DNA of 64,000 nt from Datura wrightii (GCA_035772735.1 JASDFA010000016.1:139140501-139204500), one strand, 5' to 3'; positions 10,855 through 23,560 are shown, counted from the first letter of the stretch. Numbers and translations: made by a program. Notes: a model not told the origin generated them from the sequence alone.

Positions 10855-12550
10855 GGGAGTAGTTAGGTGCTAGTTGTTTCATTGTTGTTTTTGTTTATGT
10901 CGAGGTGTTGTGTTGTTGTGCCTGTGAAAAATGTGACCCTGTGACTCTTTGTGATGTGCTTTGTAATTAAGTGGTGTTGTAATGAATGTTAAGCTGTTGT
11001 GGTTGTGAGAGTTGTTGTTGAATGGTTGTTGTGTAAATATTTTTGTTTTCAAATATTTTTTTTCTATCGAAATTATCAAAAATTTTAAAATTTTTTGTAA
11101 ATTTCTTTTATTTTGGGTTTCTCGGCCTTTGTTTTCGGTGCTTTTACCGAGAATAGTCCCATTGAACCGAAGTCGTAAATAGTGACAGTTCCCTATGATG
11201 GATAGATGACGACCGTCTTAAGGGAAATGTAGTCGATAGGAGTAGTTCTTTCTTTCTTTTATTTTCTTTCTTTTGTTTGTTTCCCAAACGTGTCGTTACT
11301 TCATGGTTCGAAATTCTTGTTACGTGTTGTACCTGATATTAAGATGCAAAGGTGATTCGTATGAAAGCATGCAAATGTGTAAACATGTTGAGATACCTAG
11401 GCCATAGAGTTCGATTAGGTGTGATTGAGGCTTAATACTGAATTCTTGTAATTAGCTGATTGAAGAGTCTGTGAATATGTTTTGAGTTGAGCATGTGCAA
11501 TGAGTGTGAGGTGAGTTTTCGATTATTCCATGCTATTGTGAAGTGTCTAGAACTTGTCTGGTGTGTGGACGAAACGAAATGAAGGATGTGTATTGTAGAA
11601 AAGGATGTAGGCATTTCTTGGATTAAACCGAAAGTTTTCGATTATCATACCTACCTTGAATGTACATCCTAGTTAGCCTCATTGAGCCTTTAGTCTATTT
11701 TTTTCTTTCTTTGAAGAAGTACAAACCGAGCTTAATCCCTTCTTTTCATTAGCCTTGAATTTGATCCAAAATTTTTAAGAGCTCAAGAAAAACAATTTTC
11801 CCACAGTGTAAAGGAGTGAGAAGTGTGAAAAGAAAGGAAAAGCGGAAGTGGTGAAAGTTAAAGAAAAGGTCAATGGTGCACTTGCTGAAATTAAATAAAA
11901 TAAATATGTATAACTAATCTTGGTTATTAAGTCGAGTGTGCTTAAAGAAATGGGAACAAAAATAAAGAGGAAAATTCAAGAAAGAGAATATGAAGGAAGA
12001 AACGAGGCCCATAATGATGGTGGGATGTATCGAAAAGCACTTAAGGAAGCTAGTTGCTATTATTGGTTAGCCCAGTATTTACTAGTTTCTTAGCTTACAT
12101 TACAACCCGTTAAGTCCTACGTGATCTTACATCATGCGTTCTTATATTAGTGGAGTAATACACTAGAGGCAAGCCTATGGTTCATGACACGATGCATGTG
12201 AATTCTTTGGGTGAGAGAGAGAAATCCTGTTCATATACCCCTACATGTAATGCTTTGGAAATCATATGATTTAAAAGGGGGAAATTTCTCTTGTGTTGTG
12301 AGGGAACATGCTTGACGAGAGATTGAATTTCGTGTCGGATGTCTTGATCAGTTGATTTGCATGAGTTTGCCGAGATCGAGAGTCGATTCTTGAGTTTAGA
12401 AGGTCTTAATGTGGTGTATGTCATTATATGGATGAGACCATGCATGTTTTCTTCATTATTTGCTATATTAAATAATCGGTATAGTCGTAGATTGAATTGT
12501 CAAGCCAAAGTAGCTATGCGTGGGCGTCAATTGCATGAGATGTGAGAGTA
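10855..12550 (+). other. Noncoding 3' region of element A
   Basis: About 1.7 kb without a gene. It is conserved with 45959-47762 of C in several blocks: a hairpin TTCTCGG...CCGAGAA (about 11118-11156) followed by ATAGTCCCATTGAACCG, a block with GACCGTCTTAAGGG near 11209, and a block near 12105-12180 (CCTACGTGATCTTACAT). Conservation in two diverged elements without coding potential suggests a structural or regulatory role, not yet known. Confidence 0.6.
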
Positions 12551-12588
12551 TTGTTTGAGGATGAACAAGGTTTTAAGTGTGGGGTAAG
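12551..12588 (+). promoter_or_regulatory. Stem-loop plus polypurine tract at 3' LTR, element A
   Basis: TTGTTTG-AGGA-TGAACAA (7 pairs, two of them G:U) is followed by TTTAAGTGTGGGGT and AAG, which touches the TG of the 3' LTR. In C the two wobble pairs are G:C pairs. The purine run GTGTGGGGTAAG is the expected plus-strand primer. Confidence 0.75.
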
Positions 12589-14002
12589 TGATCTTGGGCA
12601 GAATTATATGCCCAAGTGATACTCAAATGCTTCATTTTGTCTTGTTTATCTATCGTTATATGTGCATTCTCATGTGATTTGTAGTTAAAATGTGAATTTA
12701 TACTAACTAACATGATTAGTGTTGTTTTGCAGGTAAAATGTAATTTTGGGAAGCTAAGATACATGTTGGTAAAAATCGGGAATGGACTTGGAAGCAAGGA
12801 GTGGAAAAGGTCAAGGAAGAGCAGCAAATATAAGGGCTCCGCGATGGAGCCGTTTCACGTTGCCATCACGGAGGCATTCTGCCTCGGGTGATTTATTTTG
12901 GCCAATTCCAGTGAAGGTTAGCGATTGCGCCGTGACACGTTGTCCTGGCTCCGCGTTGCAGGCCGTGGCACGCCAAGGAGAAATTGCTGAGGAACCTGAT
13001 TCCAGAGAGGGTCCGCGTTTGCCCCGTGGCACGGAGGGAGTGCTCCGCGATACACTCCGTGCCACGTTGCTTGTTATTCCGGGAAAAATTCTCACTAGTG
13101 TAAATAGCAGTTAGGTTTATTTATAAACATTATGACTTGGTTGAGCAAGAACGTGGGTTACAGGCAGTTGAGGGGACGAAAATTCTAGGGTTCTTCTCTA
13201 TCTCTTTCTCTTTTATCTCAATTGTTTGTATGAATTACACTTATTTGATGATGTTTAATCCACAAATGAGTGACTAAATTCACTTCTTGCTGAGGTTAAG
13301 AACAATTGTAGTGGAATGTAATTGTTGATCAATTTAGTTTTCATTTTTTCTTCAATGGTTATTCTATCAATTCTTGTTCTTACTGCATTAATGTTTGGCC
13401 AATGTTAATGTATATCTAAAAAATCCAATTTTGATTTTGAAAAGAAAAGAAATTGGGAAGTTGTGAATTGGTAGGATATGATCTCTTCTTAGTTTGGGAA
13501 AATTGAGAATTGATTTACATTCAGAATAGAAATATATCTGAAAGTCTAATTAGTCAATTAAGGAATCGATTTTGTATGGATAGAACATGAAATTCTTTTA
13601 TCACAGAAATGTAGGTTGAAGGTTCATGATTCTTAAGTTGGGTAGGATACGAAAGTTTCAATCCATAGGCAATAATTCTTGACTAGCAACCGAAGGAAAG
13701 ATTAACTGAATTGTATTGATAAATTACTTCCCTACATGTTCATTTTAACCTCAGCATGCTCATTACTATTGTTCAGACTCACTTTAGAATTCTGTCTTAG
13801 ATTCGTAGAAATTAGGAAACTCAAACTCTCCAAATATTGTTTAATTGGTTGTCTGCATTCTTAAAGTTATAGTTCATTAACACTTAAGTTAATTATTACC
13901 TTAGTTCAGTCCCTGTGGGATCGATACTTGGCTTACTTAAGCCATTTTACTACTTGTTCGACCATGTGCACTTGCGTGAAGTCACTCCGAAATGCACGAA
14001 CA
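12589..14002 (+). repeat. Element A 3' LTR
   Basis: 1414 bp, TGATCTTGGGCA to ...GAACA, followed by the CAAAT duplication. It differs from the 5' LTR by scattered substitutions (a few percent by eye), including a damaged TATA box near 13098. Confidence 0.95.
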
Positions 14003-14007
14003 CAAAT
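14003..14007. repeat. Target-site duplication CAAAT, right copy (element A)
   Basis: Matches 1384-1388 and marks the return to element B sequence. Confidence 0.95.
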
Positions 14008-15771
14008 CATAAGGAAAGACCTCTGGGTACTCACCTACAACCGGAACTGACTGAATAGTCAAGGTGTCGGACTCCATTTCCTTAACCCTAACTAATTGGT
14101 ACAAGAAACCCATAGAAATCATCTTTCTGGCCTTAAGGTAGGAAATGAATCGACCTATAGGCACGGCTGAACTACCCTTCCATTCTAAGACTGGCTCACC
14201 CAGAAATCTGAACTCTACTGCCCGGGTTCTACAATTAACTGAAGCATAGCATGAAAATAGCCAATCCATGCTGAGAATAACATCAAAATCGGTCATGGCT
14301 AACTCTATCAAGTCTGTTGAGGTGACCTTATGAAGGATTGAGACTGGGCAACCTCTATACAACCATCTAGCTATAACATAGTCACCTACTGAAATAGAAA
14401 CTGAGAAGGGTACTGACAAGACGTCGAGACTGACTCCGAAGCTACTGGCCACATATGGTGTCACAAAAGATATAGTATCCCCTGGATCTAGCAATGCATA
14501 AATATTAATATGAAAGACTCGCAACGTACTAGTAACCACGTCCAGGGAGACCTCCTGCTCTTGATGGGAAGTTAATGCATAGAACCTATTCTGGCGCTGA
14601 CCGCCAGCTGTGCTAGTAGATGCCCCCTAATGAGCTGAGCGTGGGGGAGGGACTGCTAAACTAGAAGCTGGGCCTCAGCCCCCACCCTAATCCTGTCTTG
14701 CAGCTGGACAATCTCTAAGCATATGTCCAGGCTACCCACAACCAAAACAATCTCCTGAACCTTCAAAACACTAGCCTATATTCCCTCGCCCACACCTGCT
14801 ACAAACTGGGATACTAGAATCTGCGGGTCTACTGCTCTGACCCCTCGAGCCTGACACTCGCCCTCTCTGATCATGTTTGGGCCTAGATGGCACGCTCACT
14901 GCGGAAGATGCTGGGGATGATGATCTCTAATGGGTCTGCTATCGGTGTCCACCACCGGACCTCTGCTGAGGGAATCTGTGATCCTCGGTCCTGGCTCTTT
15001 TGGCCTCCCTCTCCCTCGAATGTGCCGCCTCCATCTGCTGGGCGTACAACACCATGTGAGGAAAGTCCATATCCTAGTGAAGCATAGCAATCTGGAGCTC
15101 CTTGTCCAAATACCCTGCTATACCATGCACAAACCTACTCACCCGCGCCCTCTAGTCAGCCACTAACTCCGGGGCATACTTCGATAGGCAAGTGAACTCA
15201 AGAGAATACTCTAGCACTATCATCCTCCACTGCTTCAAGTTCACAAACTCTGATGCCTTCATCTCCCTCATCTCCCTAGGGAAGAACCTATCTAGAAATG
15301 CAACCTGAAACTCCTCCCACGTGGTCGGACCTACTCCTGCAACCCTGCTGTCCTTCCATTAGCGAAACTAGATATGTAGAACCCCCTTCAACTATTAGCA
15401 GGCCAGCTCTTCACACTCAACACTACTCACCCTTATGACTTGGGTGATCTTGAAAATCTCATCAATGAAATCATGCGGGTCCTTATCTACCTTGGATCCC
15501 AAAAACTCTAGTAGGTTAATCCTCAAGAAGTCTCTGACTAAAGTCGTCGTTGCGTTGCCATCTTGCGGAACATGCGCAATGGCCTGCTGATTGACTTGAG
15601 TGGTCAGGACCTGCGCAAGCATCTGAATAGCGGCCGCAACTCAGCATGAGTGACTGGCTCCAGCGCCTTAGGCTCCTAAACTGGTGGGGCTGGCTGCTTC
15701 CCATAACCATTTCCATCCTTGTGGCCTTCACCACCTCCATTCCTCCTTCCATTCATTCTTCTAGGAGCCAT
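14003..15771 (-). pseudogene. Element B gag-protease (broken), 5' part of chromovirus
   Basis: Reads from the ATG at 15771 (MAPRRMNGRRNGGGEG) leftward. There is a stop near 15678, a frameshift near 15640, then VRDFLRINLLEFLGSKVDKDPHDFIDEI (15530-15430) typical of the Tekay/Del gag N-terminal domain. A degraded zinc-finger region lies near 14760-14690. The protease at 14539-14003 contains LLDPGDTISFV, with the catalytic Asp kept, and ILSMDWL. The protein runs into the linker EYPEVFPYDL at 14003 and resumes at 1388. Together with 1-1388 it forms one pol interrupted by element A. Confidence 0.85.
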
Positions 15772-15964
15772 GATTCTGCAATCGCGAATAGCACAAATTA
15801 GAAGGATAGAAAGACCTTTCATCGCACGACATAAATCAGGAAAGAAGGGAACATTTTATAAACATCTAGTAGCCTCTTCGTCATAAGTGTGGAGCACTTC
15901 ACACCCATGAAAAAGACTCTACTTAACGTGGCTTTCAGACTCCCTAGGACATATTAAACTTATT

Positions 15965-15976
15965 GCTCTGATACCA
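15965..15976 (-). other. Primer-binding site of element B (initiator tRNA-Met)
   Basis: On the minus strand TGGTATCAGAGC, four bases inside the LTR end. It is complementary to the 3' end of plant initiator tRNA-Met. Identical sites serve D, E and G. Confidence 0.9.
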
Positions 15977-16987
15977 AGTTTGTCACGACCCGAACAGAGG
16001 CCCAGATTGCAGACACAGGCCAAGGGACCCCGAGAGACCCCAAGTCGACCCATGGCATAAGCATTTAGCTAACTCATTCATTAAACATGAATATAAAATC
16101 AGCGGAAGTCTCATACAACATCATATCGGGACAATATTCAAAGCTGCACATACATAAGTCTGAAAGTCTCTAATCTGGATGAGTTGATGGGACAAGACCC
16201 CAACTAACTCAATAATACTGAAACTGAAATACGAAATGAAAACTGAGAATTTAGTCCTCAAAAGATGAGGACTCACCAATCCTAAACTGATAAGGACTCT
16301 GGAAAGCTGATTAAGATCGGGGCTGAAGCTGCCGGGTCCTATATCATGAAATGATACATCATAGAAAGTATGTGGTCAGTACGTGGAACGTACCGAGTAT
16401 GCAAGGTAAATAAAACCACTTAAATAAATAAATCATTTGAACATTCATAACATATTATAAGCTTTCAAGCATAAGTAGAAAGGCTACATGCATTCGTTCA
16501 AACATTGAAATCTTATCATAACATAAGCATGCATAGCTTTATAACATCATGACTAACTCGAGTAACTCAAAGCTGAAATGTAACATTTATATTTAAAAGA
16601 TGAACAATGAGTCAAACCTTGCTTTTAGAACATACATGCGTAAAGTAATCATCATGAGTAATGAATATGCAAATCTGTATTATATAGACAGTTGGAGACT
16701 CGTCACTTAATCGACATACCATGATATAACTTATGTGGTCCCAACTATCACACTCAAGTGGGTAGAGCCATCCATAACCTTGCCAGGGCAATGGACGATA
16801 CCATGATATCAATATCAAGATGAAGGGCCAATCAGGCTGGGAATAGCTCACAAGGGAGGTACCAATAATATAATAGTATCAACCTAAATTGGCGCGTAGT
16901 TCTGGGACATAGAGTGATCGACCCTTAACCCGCTAGGTGCTAGACTCTTCTCCCACAAAAAAGCATGTAATGCTCTACATCATATAT

Positions 16988-17190
16988 AATGAAGCTCAAC
17001 ATCGTATATTGACGAAGCTCAACATCGTCTATTGACGAAGCTCAAGATGAAATCATGCATAGGTTAACATTGTATGAAATGAAACTCAACATTGTCTATT
17101 GACAAAGCTCATAATGAAATCATGCATAGTCTATACATCATATGAATATGAAGCTCAACATTGTCCTTTGACAAAGCTCAATAATGATAT
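16988..17190. repeat. Degenerate tandem repeats inside element B LTR
   Basis: At least five imperfect copies of a unit of about 25-65 bases built on GAAGCTCAACATNGTCTATTGAC, the first ones close together (16990, 17014), later ones spaced by AATGAAATCATGCATAG. Probably replication slippage within the LTR. Confidence 0.6.
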
Positions 17191-18166
17191 ACACCTTGAT
17201 TATGAATTCATGCATATAAGGAGTTTTGTTTCGAAACACACCACAAGCTCAGTTATAGGTAGGAGCATCTACTCCAAATCATGTGGTAAGCTATATGTAG
17301 GAATATTTAACTCAACATACCACAAATAGAATTTATGAAATTTAAGGAGACTTCGCTCCAAACGATGTGGTAAGCTTATTTTGGGAAAATCATCATTTTA
17401 AATCAACATGTGGTCATTGCCCAAAGCTTTATCATACTTGGATCTACTCAATTCATTTTGAAAACAATACCATAATCATGGATAGTTTTAGCAACATACT
17501 TTTAAACATCAAGTCTCGTCATCATCATACATTCATCATCATTCTCTTCTTTTATGAATTTCTCACCATGGCATTTAATTTCATAACTTAGAAAATATGA
17601 TTTGCATTGAAAATACTTTAAAATCTGCCCAAGTTTCACAATTCATCAATATAAATATAATCTAATTATATCCATGTATAGCGACTGGAGAATCACGCAA
17701 TTGGGTGAAAACCTCATACTTGATCATAGGCAATTTATCATGATTTGATAGAAATTGGGCATGGGTGTGGAAGGAGACACCCATTCATAGCCTTATATAC
17801 CTGGGAATGGTGAACTCTAACACCTTCTAGTTGCCCAAGCTGAAATTCCAATGAAAACCTTGGGATTTTGCCTTGAATTACCTCTTAAGACCTTCAAACT
17901 TGCATGCATGGAAAGAATGACATAGAATAGGTTTTCCCCTGCAAAAAACCCACTAAAACGAGCCTTAAACGACGTAATATAGGCCCCTAGAATTTAGAAA
18001 TTATGAAAAATTCCTTACCAAAATCACTGAAAATAACTGCCAGGGGGTCCAAACGAGGGATCTAATGATTCGTCAAGAGAGGCAACGACTCGTCGAGTCG
18101 TTTGTCAAGTACACTGGATAACAGATCTCTTATGGCTCGTAACGGGTGAATTAACGATTCTCACTC

Positions 18167-18187
18167 GTGACCACGACTTGTGGTCAC
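18167..18187. repeat. Palindrome in element B U3 array
   Basis: GTGACCACGA-C-TTGTGGTCAC, 10-base arms with one mismatch around a single central base. It is one member of the CCACGANTCGTGG array found in all the chromovirus LTRs here. Confidence 0.65.
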
Positions 18188-18560
18188 CTCCCGTCATGTA
18201 CACTATCTCGTTCTCAAATAATGTTCACCCTACTTACTCATGACTCATCCCACGAATCGTGGGGACTGATCACAACTCGTGGGGTCCCTTCCGTTAGGTA
18301 CACTGGTCGATTCTTCTATTTATTTCTCAACCTCACCCCACATCTAACTTGACGACTCGTAGTGGCTGACCACGAGTCGTTCCCATGCCCGTGGGGACCT
18401 CTAACCTTCATTTCCTCCAGGTCTCCCCATGAAGCACCTGACGACTCGTGGGATCTCCTCACGAGTCGTCCAACGACTAGTCCTGCAACTAAATCACCCA
18501 TTTCCAGTTTTTCCCCCTTTCAACTCCCAGGTCCGATCTTTGAATTCTTGAGGTATAACA

Positions 18561-18884
18561 AGTGTAATGATAGACCATGAGTTAGCTTGGGGTCACTTGT
18601 GGCACCAAGTACTGTATCGCATCCAGGATGCAGACTCGGATCGTAACAGTAAGTGACCGCTAAATAGAAATGTTAAGTTATATTTTCTTGTATAAATTCT
18701 AAAATTTTCTTTATTTAATAATACAATGGAAATTTAATCATTTCTTTATATATTTATTCTTTGAATTGAGGTTTGAAACAACCTTATGTTTCAACACTTA
18801 GCACTCAATTATAATAATTAGCAACACTTGCCAAAACATACTCATTCTTCCCCTTTAAATACCCAAAAGCACTATTGTCCCAAG
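18561..18884. other. Unassigned, AT-rich
   Basis: No gene seen. 18561-18660 is less AT-rich and ends in CTCGGATCGTAACA, which could be the worn end of an older LTR into which B inserted. The rest is low-complexity AT-rich sequence. Confidence 0.4.
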
Positions 18885-19914
18885 TAGGGGCGCTCACGAT
18901 TTACGTAAAAATTAAACCAACCCAATTAAATAAATAATTTTTATTTGTTTTACTTTAGTTTGATTTTATATTTTTAAAAATCGATAATATTCTATTTGAT
19001 TTTGATTTTATTTAAAATAACTGAAGAATAACCAAATCGAACCGATAAATTTCCTATATATATTATAATCATATATATCTAATATATTTTTTTTATTACT
19101 AATTATATTCATTAAATATTATTTAATGAATAAAAAACTGTAAGTGTACAACCAAAGGAGAAATAAGAAGGTCCATATTGGGTCAAGCCAAACAAAATAA
19201 TAAATAAGTTTCAGCACTAAGGTCATTGTTGAGCTACTTCAGTTTTTCCAAAACCTAAAAAAGTAGCAAAACAGGTCATTTGGACTTTGATTTACGATGG
19301 TGCAGTGATGCTTCTCTGATGAGAAGTTCAATTGAGGAAGATGATTGTTTTTGCCTGCATGAATTTTTTTGTGTTGGAAAGTTGTATTCAGGAAGCAGAG
19401 TTCATATTTTGCAATTAAGTAACAAAACTAATCAATACATTGTATTCAAGACTACTATTTTGAAAGGATATTTACTTAATTTAATACTTTAAAGTTGTAT
19501 TAGAGGTATAAAATTTTGGATTATTGTCTTATGTGATGAAAATATTAAAACAACCAACTACAAGAAGTACCATGTTATGTCTAATGTTGGTGTTGGTCTG
19601 CTGGTTCTTCATATAATGTACAAGTAACATTTGATCCATATATATACAAAATTATTGTTATTCTTTTATCTGTTCTTTCTAGTAATGTAGTTTCTTCATT
19701 GATCATGTAGTCTATTATTCATTTCTTTTATTTCAATATATGATGAATAACCGAACAACCGAACTAAATCGAACTAAAACTGGTAGCAATCAAATTGATA
19801 AATATATATATTTTAGTTGGTTTGATTTGATTTTGATAATTTTAAAATCAATTAATTTAATTTGATTTTGATTTTAACCAATAACCAAACCAAACCGACC
19901 CGTGAACACCCGTA
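18885..19914. mobile_element. Non-autonomous hAT-like DNA transposon
   Basis: 1030 bp flanked by a perfect 8-bp duplication GTCCCAAG (18877-18884 and 19915-19922). The ends are imperfect inverted repeats: TAGGGGCGCTCACG on the left, and TACGGGTGTTCACG reading in from the right. An 8-bp duplication and a TAGGG-type terminus are diagnostic of the hAT superfamily. The interior is AT-rich, with subterminal TTTGATTTTGATTTT and AACCAAAC runs on both sides, and no transposase. The longest ORF (19280-19492) has no recognisable match. Mobilised in trans, if at all. Confidence 0.85.
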
Positions 19915-19922
19915 GTCCCAAG

Positions 19923-22900
19923 CATCAGGAGAGAGTAGGTATATTAGGTACCTTAACCAATTCTCGAGTACTTGGATTACATACATAAATCCTTCAAACC
20001 TGAGTCCGGTGCATTAATGGTAAGAGCATATTTGAAATCAAATATGGAGGGAAAATTTATTTTATTTCCCATAGTTAAAGGTTTATTTTGGCCTCTTACC
20101 CTTATACATTTATTAGATAAAGTGTACCGAAATTGACTCTAACGTGTTTATTTGTCAAACTGATTATGGGGAACAAACTTGCATAATTTTATCAAAGCTC
20201 ATTACAATGAAGGAGCTTGGATAATTTGTAATTTTATATGCAAGGTAAGCGGCAGCCATTTGCATTTTTATAAAGCTCTCCAAATTTACTACACTGTAGG
20301 AAAGTTTCTTGACTTTTTTATGCTAGAATTCTGATGATTAAATAAATCAAGATTTTACCATGAATGTAATTTTAGAGAGAAGCGAAAACAAAAGGGAAAG
20401 CCTATGGGATCTCTTCTTCTAAAAAACATAAAAGACAACTTCACTCGAATAAGAATTTTTTGAAAAAGTGAAGTGAGGATGTTTTTATGACATGAAAATA
20501 AAATTAGTGTATGGAGATTTTAAGGTAATAATATGGGCTAGTATTACACACTGTCTATTGAGATGGTATCATCTCATTAGAATTAGGAATATTCCCAAGC
20601 CAAGTTCTCTTATTACAGTCTTTATCTCGTCTTAATATTGTTAGTGCTTAAGATTGATTTTTACATACTCTTATATGTATTGTATTGAAGTATCTTATTT
20701 TTAATTGTATATACTAACAAAATCATATTTTCATGTATTAATTAAGCTTTTAGGTTCTCTGTTACATAGGTCCCAATCTATTAAGACTCCCAAGGGCCAC
20801 GTCCCATGTTCATTAAGGTCAGGTTGCTATCATCAACTGCTGCATAAATCAAATCTATTCTATCATTTAATTACTTGAAGAATTTTAAAGCCAAGTTTTC
20901 TCATGGAGAATACATAAAATAAACTAACAGATGAGAGCATACCGTTTGCTGCTTTAATAACCATGTTTCGATATTCTACGAATATCCCTTCTTCATTTAA
21001 TTTACCTATAAACATGTAGGGACTAGAGACCGGATGAATACTTGAGATTTGTGTTATTTAATTCACTTTTCTTCATCCATCTTATAACCCTGTGAAAATA
21101 ATATGGGGTAAGAGCATAGCCTACAATTTCAATCTCCTCACAATAATTAAGTCCAACAAAAGTATAAACCAGCAACTGAAGTAACTGATCCACTAAATAC
21201 ATCATGCAAGCATACAATTACTAAAGCATGACAAAATTAAAAAATTCATATAAGCACATCAAATCGGAAAAGCATATTTGTAAATTCCGGCTTTGTCGAC
21301 TAAAAACTAATATAAATACGTAAGTGTCTACTATTTACATCAAAAGATAGTAGGAAGGATATTGGACTTTAAAGTCAAAAAGATGAAATGTGTTATGTGC
21401 TCTTCTTCATTGTCCAGCTTCAGTCTTTCACTATCAAAAATGCATCCTGCCAAAATAGAAACTAAGTTAGGTACTCTTGAATGTGTTTGCAATTATACAT
21501 GTTTTGGTTTTTTTGCTGAGAAGTGCAGGAACACATGTCACATATTTTATAACGATATTCACAGGAAAGAATTGGTACACAACTAGTACATTGTCACCAA
21601 CTCCCCAATCCCATCAGTTCACCTGTTAATGCGCTAATACCATCAAGTAAGTCGTGATATATACTCCAACAGACATAATTCTCTTTGTATTATAAAAATG
21701 ATGAAAATACAAAGGCATATCTATCCAACCAAAAGGTTTTGAATTTATAAGTTGCATACTCATAAATCAAAAGAGAAAGCCTAAAGATGAGGTTGTTGAT
21801 GGAGAAGAAACATAACAGGAAGCTGGATGGGGTAAATGGAAACTCTAACTGAAGTTAGAAAAATTGAGGACCTACTATCTTCTAGTTGATTTCAGTAAAA
21901 AAGCTCACCAGTCAAAATTTTTATCAATATTTGGTTCCTCCAAATGGAATTTATATCATTTAAAGAAAATGCTTATCACTTTTACCACTTAAGTGTAACA
22001 CTTGACAGTTACTTTCAATTTTGCCTTCTTTTTACCCTAGGTCAAATACATGTGCAAGGAGCAGCAAACTCTGTGACTTCAGCAATTAACTATGAAACAT
22101 CAAAAATGATCAAAATGCGCCAACTTAAACTTACAAATTTGCGAGTGCTTATAATTTGCTGAAATTTATGATCTAATATAAAGGATTTCAATATACCATT
22201 CTTGATTCACCATTCATCCGTCTGAAAGTCATTCGAGCTAATGAGAAAAGGCTCATTTCTTTATAATCAGTAAAAAATCTTAGGTGACCATTTGATGGCT
22301 TCTCATCAATATTTCTTTTCTTTTTTGTACATCACAAGCAGTGTGATCTCAAGAGAACTCATCATAGAAAGAGAAAGGGAGAGAGGGAGAGAGAGAAAAG
22401 ATAGCCAACGTCCAACTTAAAATGCAACAAAATTCTTTTAACAATTACAAGATTATGTTAAGGAATAAAATACAAGTTCTACAAATTCCACTTACTGAAG
22501 CATGCAACATATTTGATTCATGTGATCAAACATGGAAAAACTTAGAAAGGACTAGCGTATCACTCCTCTTAATATTGAAGAGATCAAACAAAGATAAGAA
22601 AGTAACAAAACTGAGACAATTTAATTAATACACTTGAGGGTGGAAAGCTATAACGAGGTACTTTCAGTTCGTTGGATTAAGAAAAAAAATTATATGGACA
22701 GACTATTCAATTGCATTTGGACTGCATAAATTTGAAGTAACTATCTTTTTTTAGAAAGAAAAAGTTTAAGCAACTACATTACATAACCAGTGTGGTTATT
22801 TCTTCCCACTATGATCAGATCTTTTGCCACCCATCCTTGCCTAACAAGTTTTTTATATACATGTCAATCACTATTTTAAGACTAAGCTGCACACTTACAG

Positions 22901-23560
22901 AGCCACAGAGAAAATAGTAGCTTACACCATCATCATGATCAATGCAAAGACACCAAAATAATTTCATAAGAGAAATGAAGAAGTAATACCAAGAAACAAA
23001 TGTTGGTTTGTTTAAATATCGAGAAAATCAATGTCACCCTTAAATTCTATTGTTTATGGCGGGGAATAGAAGGTACTTGACCCTCCAAATCTTGACCTCA
23101 TTCATTAGTCAAAGCTTCAACTTGAACCCCTTCGAAAGGAAATCATCTCTTTTGTCAAGCCAAGGATAAAATAGAAATTTTAGCAAAGAATGGAGGCAAA
23201 TACAAAACATAAGTTGTAAAGAAATATTCCTCAAATGTCTGAACGGTGCAAGGTTGTGGGGGAGGAGGGATCAAAAAGGAAAACAAAAGTATACAATCTA
23301 CATATAGAAAATCATATGAACTCTGTGCTACTTCAACTAAATGGTAACAACAGTGCCCTGTTATAGACACAAGTAATCTTAAAAGCTCAACTTGTAAAAG
23401 AAGTACAAATATGTCAAGTTGTTCTAAATGCTAAAAGAAAGAAGGCTACAATATAACTACAAATTAACGGAATGACCGACTTCTTGTTTAAGGATTTCTT
23501 GTTTTCTCCTTAATCTTGATTATACTGTTTATTCAGATCATTTTTGTCATAATTGGAAGT
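19923..23560. other. Unassigned AT-rich region
   Basis: 3.6 kb with no gene, domain or element that I recognise. ORFs are short and look random. A (GA)n-rich stretch at about 22367-22400 is the only simple repeat of note. Could be old intergenic DNA or strongly decayed repeats. Confidence 0.5.

Larger units (their letters stand above)
1389..14002 (+). mobile_element. Element A: complete Athila-type Ty3/Gypsy retrotransposon
   Basis: A full-length 12.6-kb element with LTRs of about 1415 bp at each end (TG...CA), a 5-bp target duplication CAAAT, an Asp-tRNA primer site, gag, protease-RT-RNase H-integrase, an accessory ORF, and a polypurine tract at the 3' LTR. The gag (LFPFS, RFFPSGKTARL, DCPHHH) and the primer site are those of the Athila lineage. 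All coding regions carry stops or frameshifts, and the protease has lost its catalytic Asp, so this copy is not autonomous. By eye its LTRs differ more than those of element C, so it is the older insertion. It interrupts the gene of element B exactly at the protease-RT linker. Confidence 0.95.
15981..18560 (-). repeat. Element B 5' LTR (minus orientation)
   Basis: 2580 bp. On the minus strand it runs from TGTTATACCTC at 18560 to ...CGTGACA at 15981. The U3 part (about 18060-18490) carries many copies of an ACGACTCGTGG-like motif. Tandem runs of a GACGAAGCTCAACATCGTCTATT-like unit lie at about 16990-17180. The 3' LTR is outside the window, so the flanking duplication (AGTGT at 18561) cannot be confirmed. 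Confidence 0.85.

Noticed and set aside
16990..17180. CRISPR-like or satellite array
   Set aside because: The copies are imperfect, unevenly spaced and confined to one LTR; this is slippage in a plant retroelement.
20000..23560. Possible host genes in the AT-rich island
   Set aside because: ORFs are under 75 codons, with no domain, no plausible exon chain and no codon pattern.
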